Below, in pieces: positions 11,783 to 22,528 of a stretch of 64,000 nt of DNA. The first letter of the stretch is position 1; each line of letters opens with the position of its first letter. The DNA is from Triangularia verruculosa (taxonomy: Eukaryota; Ascomycota; Sordariomycetes; Sordariales; Podosporaceae). Position numbers and translations under genes: made by a program. The notes under the pieces are model-generated. The model saw nothing but the letters and a program-made list of their open reading frames with translations. It did not search any database and was not told the origin of the DNA. The stretch is from positions 310,001 to 374,000 of the forward strand of contig MU863883.1 of NCBI GenBank assembly GCA_033296885.1, written 5' to 3'.

Positions 11783-12552
11783 AGAACATTGGTGTGGGCG
11801 GGGGTAATCGGTGGCGGGTCTGTTTATATTTCCCTCTTGGCTGGCTCTAAGGGAGTGATCCAGCTCAGATGGTTGGGTTTGTGTGTAAGGTTATTGTCGG
11901 CATAATTATGGCTTTCTTGTCTGTGAGAGCAAGCGAGCAGGCGAGCGTTGGTTTTTTTCTCATCCGAGACTGAGCTTTCGGTTGGTCTTGTGTTGTTATG
12001 TTTTGTTTTGGTCAGTGTAACTTTCTGTTCTGGATTACGGGGAGACAAAGCTCAGACGAAAAAGACATGCGACCAAGATGAGGGAGATATGGGAAGAGAA
12101 GTTTTCTTTGGGTCATTTCATTTATTCTTCTACCACTACTTACTACACTTTTTTCATTCTCATGGTAATGGATGGATGGATTTGACTTGGGGGGCCGGGG
12201 GGCATCTGCATATTTCCTAGGAGTATTGGCTTGAGGGTGGTCAAACACCGGTCTGGTGGGAGGGGGGAGTGAGAGAAATAACTGAGAAACGGCGGAGGGA
12301 GATTAGAATTCTTCTGTGTGGTAATAATATCAAAAGACTATGACCTGAGGAAAAAAGTAATCATGTATCGTGGACATGTGCAATTGGCAACCTAAGCCCC
12401 TCCTCCAGACAGACCAAAACCACGGAGTCCAAACGCCTCGTCAGAGGGTTTCCCGCGGTTCAAAGCGGTCACCAGCCAACTCAAAAAAAGCCCAATCTGG
12501 CTTGGTGTGGTCGTCGCCCAACAGATAGATAGAAAAGTTGGATAGATAAGGT
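11783..12552. other. Convergent intergenic region
   Basis: This lies between the 3' ends of the kinase and the mitochondrial carrier. It is T/G-rich downstream of the kinase stop and presumably holds 3' untranslated sequence. No gene seen. Confidence 0.6.
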
Positions 12553-13581
12553 CTACCGCCCCGACGCCTCCCCTCCCGCTGCCCACCTAGGCAGATAAAA
12601 CCTCACATTCTCATACACCAAAAACGTCACCCACGTCGCCGGCAGCACCCTCACCACCCCGGGCATAACCCCCCTATAAAACCCCCTCAATCCCTCCTCC
12701 CTCCAAAGCTGCCTCACCACGCCCCCTATCCCCCTCCCGAACCTCTCCTCCGCCTCATACCCCTGCAGCCTACTCCTCAGTACCTGCAACGGATACGTCA
12801 CCCCGCCCGCGACCAGCTTCGCAACCGTGCTCAGCACCACCGTCGCCTCATTGCTCAACTCCCCAGCCTCCCTCTCCTTGTGCCGTGCCGAATACATTTT
12901 CTTTAGGGGGTCGTACACAGCGAACTGTACCGCACCGTGACTGACAGCCATCATCCCCACCCCCAACCCGCGGTAGAACCCTTTGATCCCTTCTGTCTGG
13001 AAGAGGTGGAGGGCCCCGGCCCACATGTGAGGGTACGCGCCCTTTGTGCCTGCGTCGGAGGAGACCATGCGGGTTTTGAGGACCCAGATTGGGTTGGTGA
13101 TGATCTGCGTCAAGGCTCCTGCCGCCAGGGAGGCGAGGAAGAAGTCTGGTGGTGACAGCCCCGGTTTCTCTTCATCGTTTTTCTCTGACGATGGCGACTT
13201 GAGGTAGAGGATACCCCTCTCGACGTTGTTTTTGAAGAAAAAGAACGAGGCCCAGCTGGTTGCGTTACCGATTAGATTCGGGGTTAGGCCGCGGTACAGG
13301 CTGGCGATGGGCTTTGGGTTGGAACTGAGGCTGCGGATGAGGGAGACGGTGGTTGGTGGGGGTGAGTTTGGGCTGTGAGAGGAGCGGTAGACTGATAAGA
13401 CTTGTCAGTAAGCTTCTTTTAACGTTAAGCACAGGCAAAAAGGCAAAATACTCTGCATTCGTGTCTTGACTATATCAAGCGGGTGCACAATCAAGGTGGC
13501 CATGGTGCCGGCCGACAGCCCGGCGACGGTCTCGACGAGCGCGGGGGGGAGCCCGCCACGCTCATCTTGTTGTTTCGTCAT
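12553..13581 (-). CDS. flx1: Mitochondrial carrier, FLX1-like (FAD/folate transporter)
   Basis: Exons 13581-13452 and 13391-12553 encode 322 residues, the usual size for a mitochondrial carrier. The three tandem carrier repeats each show the signature: PLDIVKTRMQ near the first helix pair, PIWVLKTRM in the second and PLQVLRSRLQ in the third. The PIWV variant in repeat two is characteristic of the Flx1/folate-carrier branch, which moves FAD or folates across the inner mitochondrial membrane. The intron donor GTATTTTG is weak, but the ACTGAC branch site and CAG acceptor restore a clean frame (MQ-I-YRSSH). It lies on the same strand as TOM7, 565 bp downstream of that gene's stop. The family is certain; the substrate is inferred. 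Confidence 0.88.
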
Positions 13582-14145
13582 GAAAAGACGTTTATTTGAG
13601 ATATTTGTCTAGCTGCTACATGACATGGTTGACAGCGCTGTGTGCAAAAGATCAAACGGCGCGCTTGTTGGGCGCGCAAAAAGTGTCAAAAGTTGAAAAA
13701 AGCTATGACGCAAGGGGTCTCTTCTGTTCATCCAAAAACTTCCGGGATCCTCGGCCGAGCATGGCCGACTGAAACCGGTGCCCGGTGTGCAATTTTCGGC
13801 GCCGCCGTCTGGTCAGGAACGGTGATGTCTCCGCAAAATACCGAAATATGACGATATCACTTTGATGCAAAACCCAAGTAGTAGAAGTCGTGAGTAGTTT
13901 CATGATGCAGGAGTTGGTCTGCTTATTATAATGTACATTCGCGGTAATGGTATCATGCCTGTCCTCGTCATTCCTTTGACGGACCACTCCAACCCGTATT
14001 CCCGCTTTATTCCTTCCTGATGCCCGTTTGCCGTCTGCGCTTGTTCCCAGCGCGACGCCATCATTTTGAGTCGTTGTACAGATACAGCCCATCCACCGGA
14101 TTTCCCTATCCATGTCCCGAGGTATTTATTGTCGTTGCTCAAGGC
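13582..14145. other. Intergenic region upstream of flx1
   Basis: These 564 bp lie between the TOM7 stop and the FLX1 start and should contain the FLX1 promoter. No exon recognised. Confidence 0.6.
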
Positions 14146-14544
14146 TTAAGAGAGAGGGGAGAGGAGGCTGCACAGCTAGTTAGACATCGCACGTTCAAAT
14201 GTCGAGTGTCAGGACAAAGCGCCATCGTAGACATACCGGACCATGGATGGCCGAGGGTCGCTGCGGGTGTAGCCTGTTCAGTGTTAGATGGCGATGCTGC
14301 GCCAGAGAGCAGGATTAGAGAAACATACCGAGATAGAGAATGAAGGGAAGGTAGCCACTACTACAGTCAGTATCGCTACACTAGGTTTGTCTCTTCTGTC
14401 CCAACATACTAGTGAAGGGCAACGCGCGAGAGCTCAATGAGCTTGCCAATGCGCTCCTGTTACCGTGTTAGCCAGATGCTTCATTGGTTGGAAATGCTGT
14501 TGGCTTGGGATGCGCACTTTGGACTCTTCTGAAAGACGGAACAT
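14146..14544 (-). CDS. tom7: Mitochondrial import receptor subunit TOM7 (53 aa, five exons)
   Basis: Five exons (14544-14518, 14456-14410, 14357-14329, 14273-14237, 14167-14146) give 53 residues. The protein begins MFRLSEESKERIGKLIELSR, continues with a hydrophobic helix (GYLPFILYLGYTRS) and ends PRPSMVRLLSPLS. This is the full Tom7 pattern: a short cytosolic N-terminus, one tail-like membrane span, the YTRS-x-PRPS motif and the LLSPL end. The introns are 61, 52, 55 and 69 nt; three have CTAAC and one CTGAC branch sites, and all end in AG. Tom7 is a small subunit of the outer-membrane TOM complex that modulates its assembly. No exon exceeds 47 nt, so open-frame searches cannot see this gene. 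Its start is 385 bp from the divergent SAP49 start. Confidence 0.92.
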
Positions 14545-14929
14545 TTTTGCGGGTTGTGACTGTCCTGATATTGGAATCTGGGGTACGTTGTCGTCGTGGG
14601 GTTGCGGGATGCGAGTGTCTCTCCAACAATGATGTTCCAGTGGCAGAATCGTTTTTTGGGCGGTCACTTCCTTGACAAAGCTTGGCACGGCTGACCCCCA
14701 TGCACCCCTGCAAGCCAATCCCTGCAGGTCAATTGCTGGGACCCACCTGGCTCCAGAAAACTCGCGACTTCTCAACGTGCCCTCGCGCCTCTTCGTGAAA
14801 GGTACCTGTGATAGGCACTTTACAGTTTTACGACACCACAACTTTCCACCACCACTCAACTGATCAGTAGCCACTTCCAAGTTAAAATACTTAGGGCTAT
14901 CTCCCCAGTATAAAGCTTGTCAAGACACA
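14545..14929. other. Divergent promoter between tom7 and sap49
   Basis: This 385-bp compact intergenic stretch separates two divergent genes. It contains no recognisable coding exon and must serve both promoters. Confidence 0.65.
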
Positions 14930-16225
14930 ATGTCAAAACACTGGTAAGTTGTGCCTCTCCGTTTCCATACCAAGCATCTTTTTTTTGCAATGGCTTCCAA
15001 AACGTTGGCAACGCTCAGAGCTGAGGCCTTGCACAGGGAACAAAACAAAGATGCCACCGTCTACGTCGGCAACATCGACGAGCGCTTCACCCAAGAGCTC
15101 CTCACCGAGCTCATGACCCAGGTCGGCCCCGTCCGCCAAGTCCACATGCCCCTCGACCGCGTCACCAGAAACCACCAGGGCTACGGCTTCATCGAGTTCG
15201 ACACCCCCGAGTCGGCCGAGTACGCCGCCAAATGCCTCAACGGCATCAGAATACACGGCAAGCCCATCCGCGTCAACAAGGCCAGCGCCGACAAGCAAAA
15301 AACCGTTGACATCGGCGCCGAGCTCTTCATCAACAACCTCGACGCCCAGGTGGACGAGAAGATCCTCTACGACACCTTCAGCAAGTTCGGCCAGATCCTC
15401 CGGCAGCCCAACATTGTGCGTGACGACAACAATATCTCCAAGGGCTATGGCTTTGTCAGTTTCGACTCGTTTGAGGCCTCCGATGCCGCGCTTGCCAACA
15501 TGAACGGACAGTATCTCCTGAGCAAGTCTATCACGGTCGACTACGCCTACAAGAAGGACGGAAAGGGCGAGCGCCACGGTGACGAAGCGGAACGAAGACT
15601 TGCCGCCGAAGGAAAGAAGCACAACATCGTTCCAGAGCAGCAGGTTCTACCACCGGCTTTCCACATGAATGCCCCCATCGCCGCCACAACACCCGTCACA
15701 CCTGTCGCCGCCGTTCCTCCCATGATCGACCCTTCAGTTGCCGCCATGCCACCAGTCGGTATGATGCCACCAGTTGCCCCACTAGGTCCCGCCGGGATGC
15801 CGCCAGTCGCTGCATACGGCGGTCCCTTACCAACCGGACCCGCTGCCATGAGTGGGCGCGGCGGTCCTCCTCTTCCATACGGCGGCGGCGGCGGCGGCAT
15901 GCCTCCAGCCATGGGTGGCGGCGGTGGTGGTGGTGGTGGTGGTGGTGGTGGTGGTGGCGGCGGCGGCGCTCGTATGACGAACCTTCCTCCCCCTCCATCC
16001 GGTCTCCCGGCACGTCCCCCTCCCAGTCAGGCCGGATTCGGCGGTCCAGTCCCCTTCCATCCACCACCTGGATTCGCTCCCCCCGGCGGGCCAGGTCAAC
16101 CGATGTATCACCCTCCAGCTGGCTTCAATGGACCGGCGCCTCCAGGTTTCATGCCACCACCAGCCGGTGCGCCCCCTCCAGGATTCGGTGCTCCTCCACC
16201 AAACGGGTTCCCACGTCGGCCGTAG
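14930..16225 (+). CDS. sap49: Splicing factor 3b subunit 4 (SAP49/Hsh49), two RRMs
   Basis: A 14-nt first exon (14930-14943) joins exon 15037-16225 to give 400 residues starting [20 protein letters not shown]. The [14 protein letters not shown] start is typical of SF3B4 orthologues; the alternative unspliced ATG at 14993 would replace it with unrelated residues. RRM1 spans about 12-90 (VYVGNID, GYGFIEF) and RRM2 about 100-180 ([15 protein letters not shown]). The C-terminus is Pro/Gly/Met-rich with an uninterrupted glycine run encoded by GGT/GGC repeats near 15910-15970. SF3B4 is part of the U2 snRNP SF3b complex that contacts pre-mRNA near the branch site. The call is firm. Confidence 0.93.
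15912..15968 (+). repeat. GGT/GGC triplet repeat (poly-glycine) in sap49
   Basis: A trinucleotide run encodes about 19 consecutive glycines. On the opposite strand the same run makes spurious poly-His/Thr frames. Length polymorphism is likely. Confidence 0.85.
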
Positions 16226-16620
16226 AACGGCTATGACAATGGTGGTGGTCGTGGTGGCCGCCGCGAGTCCCGAAATACCTCACTGATTTTTGGGAGTCGA
16301 AAAAAGGAGAAGAATAACGGATAGATACCCCCTTCTGTATGTATGTACAGAATAGATATAATGAAATTGCATGACACACAACGCTCGTAGTCAAATAATT
16401 CTATTGATACAACTGCAATCCCTACAACGGCAAAGCACTGCTACCTCATCCCCTTCTTGAGTTCATCTCTTTGCCCTAGGGCCGTTTTGCCCCCCTTTTA
16501 TGCACGAGGCAAAATACGCATCCCTTGATAAATCCCATTTTTATTCCAGGAATTCCAAAATCAAAAAGCTTGAAAATCAGGCAACCCAAACCCGTCCCCC
16601 CAAACCTCGAGCAAACTCAC
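16226..16620. other. Convergent intergenic region
   Basis: These 395 bp lie between the stops of sap49 and cbc1 and are AT-rich in the middle. They are presumably overlapping or abutting 3' untranslated regions. No gene seen. Confidence 0.6.
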
Positions 16621-19401
16621 CTACTCAACAATATCAACCTCCGCTCCATTCTCCTTCTCCTTCTCCCCCTCCCCAGAAGCCCCGTTCTCAGCAGCCGGCG
16701 CATTCTTCTTCGCCTCCTCCTCCTTAGCCGCCTTCTCAGCAGCCCTCTGCTGCTCCACCACCTCCCACTCCTTCCTCACCTCCTCCTTCCTCTCCCTCTC
16801 CCTCACCGCCTCCACCAAAAACGCCTCCTCAATCGCCTGCCTCCTCTTAAATACCCTCAGCCACCTCGTCCCCCACCTCTTGACCAACCCCTCACTGCCG
16901 TCCTCCCGCTCAAGCATCTCGTCCTTTGTTCCCTGAGCCCAGGCCCCCAAGCTGTCCTCGATAGCCCGGAACAGCTCCCTCATGTTCTTGATCTCAGCAT
17001 CCTTGGTTTCGTCATCCACCATCTCGTCTGGCTGACTGGCCTTGATCACTAGCTGCCTCACCCGGCCGGTAACCTTGATGACGGTGTTGAAGACCAGCTC
17101 GTAAATGTGCGCGAAAGCGAGGGCCTCGCCATGGGTCTTGCCCGCTTGGACGTTCAGCGCCCAGTTGATCACGGTTAGCGGGGTCAGGATAGAGTAGTTG
17201 AGGAGCTTCTCGACGATGCTCAGCGCGACGCCGGGGTGGACGCTCCAGTACGCCATCACCGCCTCGATAATCTGTGTTCGCGAAGCATCCGAGGCGGCGC
17301 CGGCGTCCGCCAGGCGGTCCTTGGTGCGCTCGATAGCAGCAAGGACGTGGGAGAGTGACTTGCTGCCTACGTAGAGCACGCAAGTGACAAAGACGTCTGT
17401 GCTTGCTACCAGAGCATCGAGGTCGCGGTCGATGGCTTGAGATTGGATGCGCTGGATGACAGCGTCGATTTCCTCATCGGGGGCCTTGCGCTTGAGCAGC
17501 GCGGCAATTTCACGGCCCTCGGCCGCGAAGGGGGTATCTGTAATGCTCTGTTAGTTATTGAAGAAAGCACGACATAACAAGGTGAGACCAACCATCGTTG
17601 GCAAACTTGAAGTCAGGAACATCCTTCTCCTTTTCGGGGCCAATCAACTGCTGGTACGGCTCCGGAAGGGTGTTCTTGATTCTCTGGGCAAAGCTCAGCC
17701 TGATCTCCTTGTCAATGGATCCGACGATGAAAGCCTTGCGCGGGTGCAGCCCGCTAAGCTCGACATCATCCACCCACTCAGTCCACTTCCAGGTGAAGCC
17801 AAAGTTGGACAGATGGTGTGAGAACCAGTCCATGAACCGGTAAGCCAGCTCCAGATCCATCCGAGGGGCGTTTCTGTACAGGTAACGAATCGCACGACCC
17901 AAGCTGGGCGCGATGGCAGCAGGCGCCAGCTTGCAGGCCTCTGTCAGCACGGAGTGATAGTAGACGAGCTTGTGTTCTGGGTTAGGCAACAGGAACAGCT
18001 GAGTGAAGACGGCATCAACAGCCACATCCTCAGGCTTCCATGTAGACTTCGGCTTTTCAATATCTCTGAGCCTGTCAAAGGGTGTACCTCTCAATGCAAA
18101 AGTGCGCGGCGCAAAGTAGCAATCTACCTCTATCAGCTGCCTCGCGGTGGCATTGCGGTTGAAGTGAAGGACATTGATGGTGTCCAGCAAGGCATCTCTG
18201 ATGAGCGAGGAAGCCAGGCTTGTGGGAGGAGGCACAGACTCGACCTCTTGTTGCCCATAAACTGAGATATAAACCTCCGGGAACAACGGCCTGGGTCCCG
18301 TGACTACCGTCTTGGGAATAATGATCGTAGGCAACGTGTGCTTTGGCGCACTAGCCAGCTTGGACGCCACCTCAACCTCACTGACAGGGAATTGCCACGG
18401 TCTCGGCAAACAAGACAGTGCCCACCCCTGGGTCGCCTCAATCTGCAACTGCGCCTGCAACAGTGAAATCAAGCTTTGTGACTGAGTCGGGTTCTCTTCT
18501 GAAGGCTCAGGATGGTACGGCTCGATCACTGCCTGGAGCGGATGCGGTTCGCTTGCAATAATGGCAGTGTTCTCCAGCAAATCCGCCGCCTTTTGCTGCC
18601 ACTGCTGCTGCTGCTCTGGTGACCCGGCAGCCATGACATACGGAAGCGTCAAGAGAATGATCTTGACAATCTCTGTGCCGATCGTCTGTGTCTTAGTGTT
18701 AGCCCCATCCCATCACCAGCTCCGTACCACAGCAAACTTACATCCTCACTGCTCGCCGTCTGCAGTCCCACCGCCCTCTCAAAAAGCTCCGTCAGCACCC
18801 CAAAGATGCCATCTCCCTCCATCACCCCCTGCAAACACCCCACAAGTTTCAAGTAAAGCTTCACATCCCTCCACTCTCCCTCCCTCAACTTGTCTTCAAT
18901 CAGCCTCGCCGCCTTCTCCAGAAGCATGTCCACCACCTCAGGTTTGTTCGTATTGGCCACCATCAACACGCCAGCCAGGAAAGGTGTTTTGAGCGGCTGC
19001 TCGACACATAGCTGCAAAACCAAGTCCACAAAGTTTCCCCTCAGCAAAACGTCATCCTCCCAGTTGTCGGTGAACAAGTTCGCAATCTGTGAGATCTCAT
19101 CGTGGCGCTCAATCATGGGGTTCTCGGCGATGGCAATCAACTGCTTGCGGATGCGTACGTGGGGAGGCGCGTCGTAGCGGCGGCGAGAGTTGTTGCCCCG
19201 GTAGTGGTGATCGTCGTCGTTGTCATCTTGTCACAATGTGTCAGTAATGATGATGGCAATATGGGTGACGATAGTCAACGTTGAAAAGTGTTTCCGTGAT
19301 AAGAGCAAGAAAAGAAACATACCTCTGTAGCGACGTTTCCTGTTGTACCCACCGCCTCCGCCTCCTCTGCCACCTCCTCCTCTCCGGTCGTAATCTGCCA
19401 T
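16621..19401 (-). CDS. cbc1: Nuclear cap-binding protein large subunit (CBP80/NCBP1)
   Basis: Four exons (19401-19323, 19226-18742, 18685-17593, 17537-16621) encode 857 residues, close to the roughly 800-900 of NCBP1. The N-terminus is a Gly/Arg-rich tail (MADYDRRGGGGRGG) followed by RKQLIAIAENP and an MIF4G-type helical array, which includes LVLQLCVEQPLKTPFLAGVL. The middle and C-terminal helical domains follow (HPGVALSIVEKLLNYSILTP). The protein ends in a charged Lys/Glu-rich tail. Each intron has a consensus donor or a CTAAC branch, and all joins keep frame (YRDDND, SSEDTIGTEI, FANDDTPFAA). With the small subunit it binds the m7G cap of nuclear transcripts and links to splicing, export and decay. 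The identification is secure. Confidence 0.93.
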
Positions 19402-21117
19402 TTCAGCTGCGGTTGGCGGTGCGATGTCTTGATTCTGTCCTGCGTTTCGCCCCGGATGGTTTATTGATTTTATGTTCCTGGATCGGCGCGAATCAAACCA
19501 TCCCCGTCGCAATTGAAGAATGGAGATATATTTGAATTTGTGTTGCTGACCGAGGCTTTGTTCACCCTCGGATCTGATCGATGAGTTAGCTGGCGCAAAG
19601 TTTGGAGCGTCGTCCTGATTGCTCAAGCTTAAGATAAATAAAATCAAGAGTTGAGAAGGAGAGACCACCAGCAATAAAGGCTGACAAGGTTCAACTTGCC
19701 TGCCAAGCGCGACGATTTGGCACAGCGAGCGTGAAATAATAGTGGGTCTGGAGATTTTATGGGGCACAGGGGAGCACTAGCATGCTGCAGGTGATCCCGG
19801 TTCGTTGCTTCCGTTGCCTGAACATTGTGACATTGTGCATTTTTTGTTGCCTTGGAAATGAGGACGCTGATCCCACGTATAAGTCAAGAGCAAGCTGGTT
19901 TACGATGGCATCATTTGATCCAGAATCGTGCCCCTATCTCCCGGGTTGTATAGATTCAAACAAGTCCTGCCAGGTCTCAAACAACAGTCACCTTACTTCA
20001 TCCCTCAAACGACATTCCCATGTACGTAAGAGTCGAAACCTTTTTGGTCCTCAGTTTGCAAAAGACATGCCATGAAAATGTTTTAAAGCCAAATAACTTC
20101 ACTAAAACACAAATGAACAGTTACAGTCCAATCAACAGCACCCCTTTCGAAATATGCCCTGGACCGCTTTAATGGTTTTTCCCCATCTCTCCCAGGCAAA
20201 CGCCCACCCATCCCATCCAGATGTTCTGCTCGGTGTCTTTATCCTCCCAAACTCCCCATCCTTGATACACTCCCCGTATATGGATGAATTGGGCCGAATT
20301 CAATGACTACCTCCCACCCCATCCCAAGTGTCATCTCGTGACCCTCTTTGATCCCAAAACCCAGAATAGCCAGTGCAGGCCAGCCCACCCGGCCCTTTTG
20401 ACAAAAACTCGCTGTTGTGGGATATATGACCAAAGATAATCATATAATCCCATACGCTCCAAATCATCAATCATTTGTCCTCCTACTAACAGAATCGAAC
20501 GACGACAGTGGGTGAGGAGGGGAGGTCGGCACAAAAAGCAAAAAAAAACTAAAAAAAAAAAAAAAAAAGACGCAAATGATTCCAGCAGTGAACAGTGGTG
20601 AGGGGTCTGCCACAACAAAACAATAAAAGAAGCCTTTCTCCAGATATTTGGGGCACGAAATAAAGCAAAAGCCATCTAGGTCATGCAGAAACGGAATCTA
20701 AAAACGTGGCCCGATTGGTGTTTTCTCCTCAGCATGGCCCTCCCCTTTCCTCCCTTTCCACCAGCCACATTGCGCGGTTGTCTCGTAAGGACGAGTGCTC
20801 ATGGCCGTACCAGTCGCCCCAAACTTCCACATATCCTCGCTATAGCCTGCCACTTCTCGACACTACTTTGGGATCGATGGAACCTTCCGGAATCGAGTCT
20901 CGTCGTCTCGTAAATCCCATCTACACTCATGGCTCCTTGGGGTATCTCATGGCATTTCCTCGTCATTGATCATGAACGGGATGGGCGACCCAAAGCCGCT
21001 GTCTCCTTGCTGGGTTGTATATGATACTTTGCTGTCAAAGTACAGCAGGAAGTGTCCACACGATCAGCTCACGTGGCCGCGAATCGACACAGAACTTTTC
21101 ATCTCGCCGGCCAGCTT
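19402..21117. other. Intergenic region between cbc1 and gsk3
   Basis: This 1.7-kb stretch should hold the cbc1 promoter and leader (right of 19401) and the gsk3 3' untranslated region. An 18-nt A run lies at 20551-20568. No exon series with splice signals was found. Confidence 0.55.
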
Positions 21118-22528
21118 TCAGTCCAGTTTTGCCATCATCTCCGATTTGCTCATGGGGACGAAATTGTCGATGTCAAGCCCCTGGGATGCGAGGATGGACC
21201 TCATGTGAGATGGCACAAGCTTGTGGTTGAGCTGAGGGGCAATCGAAAGCTCTGGAGGGCACATCATAATCAGCAAACCTGGTCAGAAGAATTACTGCAA
21301 GTCAGTTGGCACTTACCATGGCGGGTAAAATCAAAGAGAGGAGGAAGGTCCTTGAGCTGGCCGGTCTGGTGCCTCGAGTCTGGGAAGCGCGTGCTGGGAT
21401 CCCGCAAATCGTCAAAGAAGGGTTGCACCATGGCGTCGATAGCAGACAGCCGCTCGGTGGGGGTGTACTCCAGCAGCTTGCTGATCAGGTCGATCGCGGG
21501 TTGGTCGGCCTTGCGGAACACCTTGTTGAAAGGATGAGGCTTGATCTGAGGAAACTTGTGCTCCATGTAGTTCGGGTTCATAGTACGAATTTGCTCGCGT
21601 GTGGGCGTCCCCAGAACCTTGATGATTTCCACAAGCTGATCAATGCCCGATTCGCCAGGGAAGAGGGGCTGCCCAAGCATCAATTCCGCCATAACGCAAC
21701 CAGTTGACCAAACGTCTGTTTCACCCCGTTAGCAGAGACCCCTGAAGACTCGGACTGGTCCACTCACCAATCTTGGTTGTGTAGTTGGTGGCACCAAAGA
21801 TCAATTCGGGGGCGCGGTAGTATCTCGAGCAAATGTACGACACATTCGGTTCGTTTTCTACCAATATCTTGGCGCTTCCAAAGTCACAAAGCTTCAAGAT
21901 GCCGGTGCTAGGATCGAGAAGAAGGTTTTGAGGCTTGATATCGCGATGGCAAATGCCCTGGGAGTGAATGTAGGCGAGAGCCCGGAAAAGCTGATAGATG
22001 TAGAGCTTGACTTCGAGAATAGGCATGGTGGTCTTCATCTTGTTGAAGAACCTCGAAGCCCGGTACACAGTTTCTGGCACGAATTCTTGCACCAGGTTGA
22101 GATACACCTCATCCTTCTGTCGACAATGTGAGCATAAGTTTTCCCCTATTATGTCATAGAATGCAACTTACGCGCTCGCCGTTGGAATAGTAAAAGGCCT
22201 TGAGTTGCACAATGTTGGGATGTCTCACGATTCGCATAATCTGCAATTCGCGGTTCTGCAGCGTGTTAGCCATGATCATCTGGCCCGACACAGAATACAC
22301 GCCACCAACCTTGAATCTTTTGTCCTGCAAGACACGCTTGATGGCGGCATCCTCATTCGAGGGAGACAGCTTGGTCTGGAAGACGACACCAAAGGAGCCA
22401 TTGCCAACAATCTTACACTGGGTATAAGTAAGGTCCCTGGTTTCACCGGTAATGCCGTCTTGCACCTTCTCGCGGATCACTTCTCCCATCCGCAGATTAT
22501 TGAACGCTGCCGGACGGTTCGACGCCAT
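21118..22528 (-). CDS. gsk3: Glycogen synthase kinase 3 homologue
   Basis: Five exons (22528-22310, 22255-22172, 22116-21768, 21715-21317, 21251-21118) encode 394 residues, the usual length. Features in order are the glycine loop GNGSFGVVF, the [12 protein letters not shown] lysine segment, [19 protein letters not shown], and the activation-loop tyrosine in the hallmark [34 protein letters not shown] and the family end [21 protein letters not shown] follow. The tail [20 protein letters not shown] lacks recognisable extra domains. Donors are GTTGGT, GTAAGT, GTGAGT and GTAAGT. GSK-3 kinases phosphorylate primed Ser/Thr sites and act in growth, development and stress in fungi. The call is firm. 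Confidence 0.95.

Noticed and set aside
14951..15036. Longer N-terminus for sap49 from an unspliced upstream ATG
   Set aside because: The 14-nt exon at 14930 joined to 15037 restores the family-typical [16 protein letters not shown] start, so this stretch is intron.
15696..16111. Antisense frames rich in His or Thr opposite sap49
   Set aside because: Shadows of the GGT repeat and the biased codon use of the real gene.
19782..20075. A short frame starting with IPVRCFRC, like the N-terminus of RNA polymerase subunit Rpb10
   Set aside because: Only the first eight residues match; the following GK...W region and the CCRRM block are absent and no donor follows at the expected place. Taken as chance.
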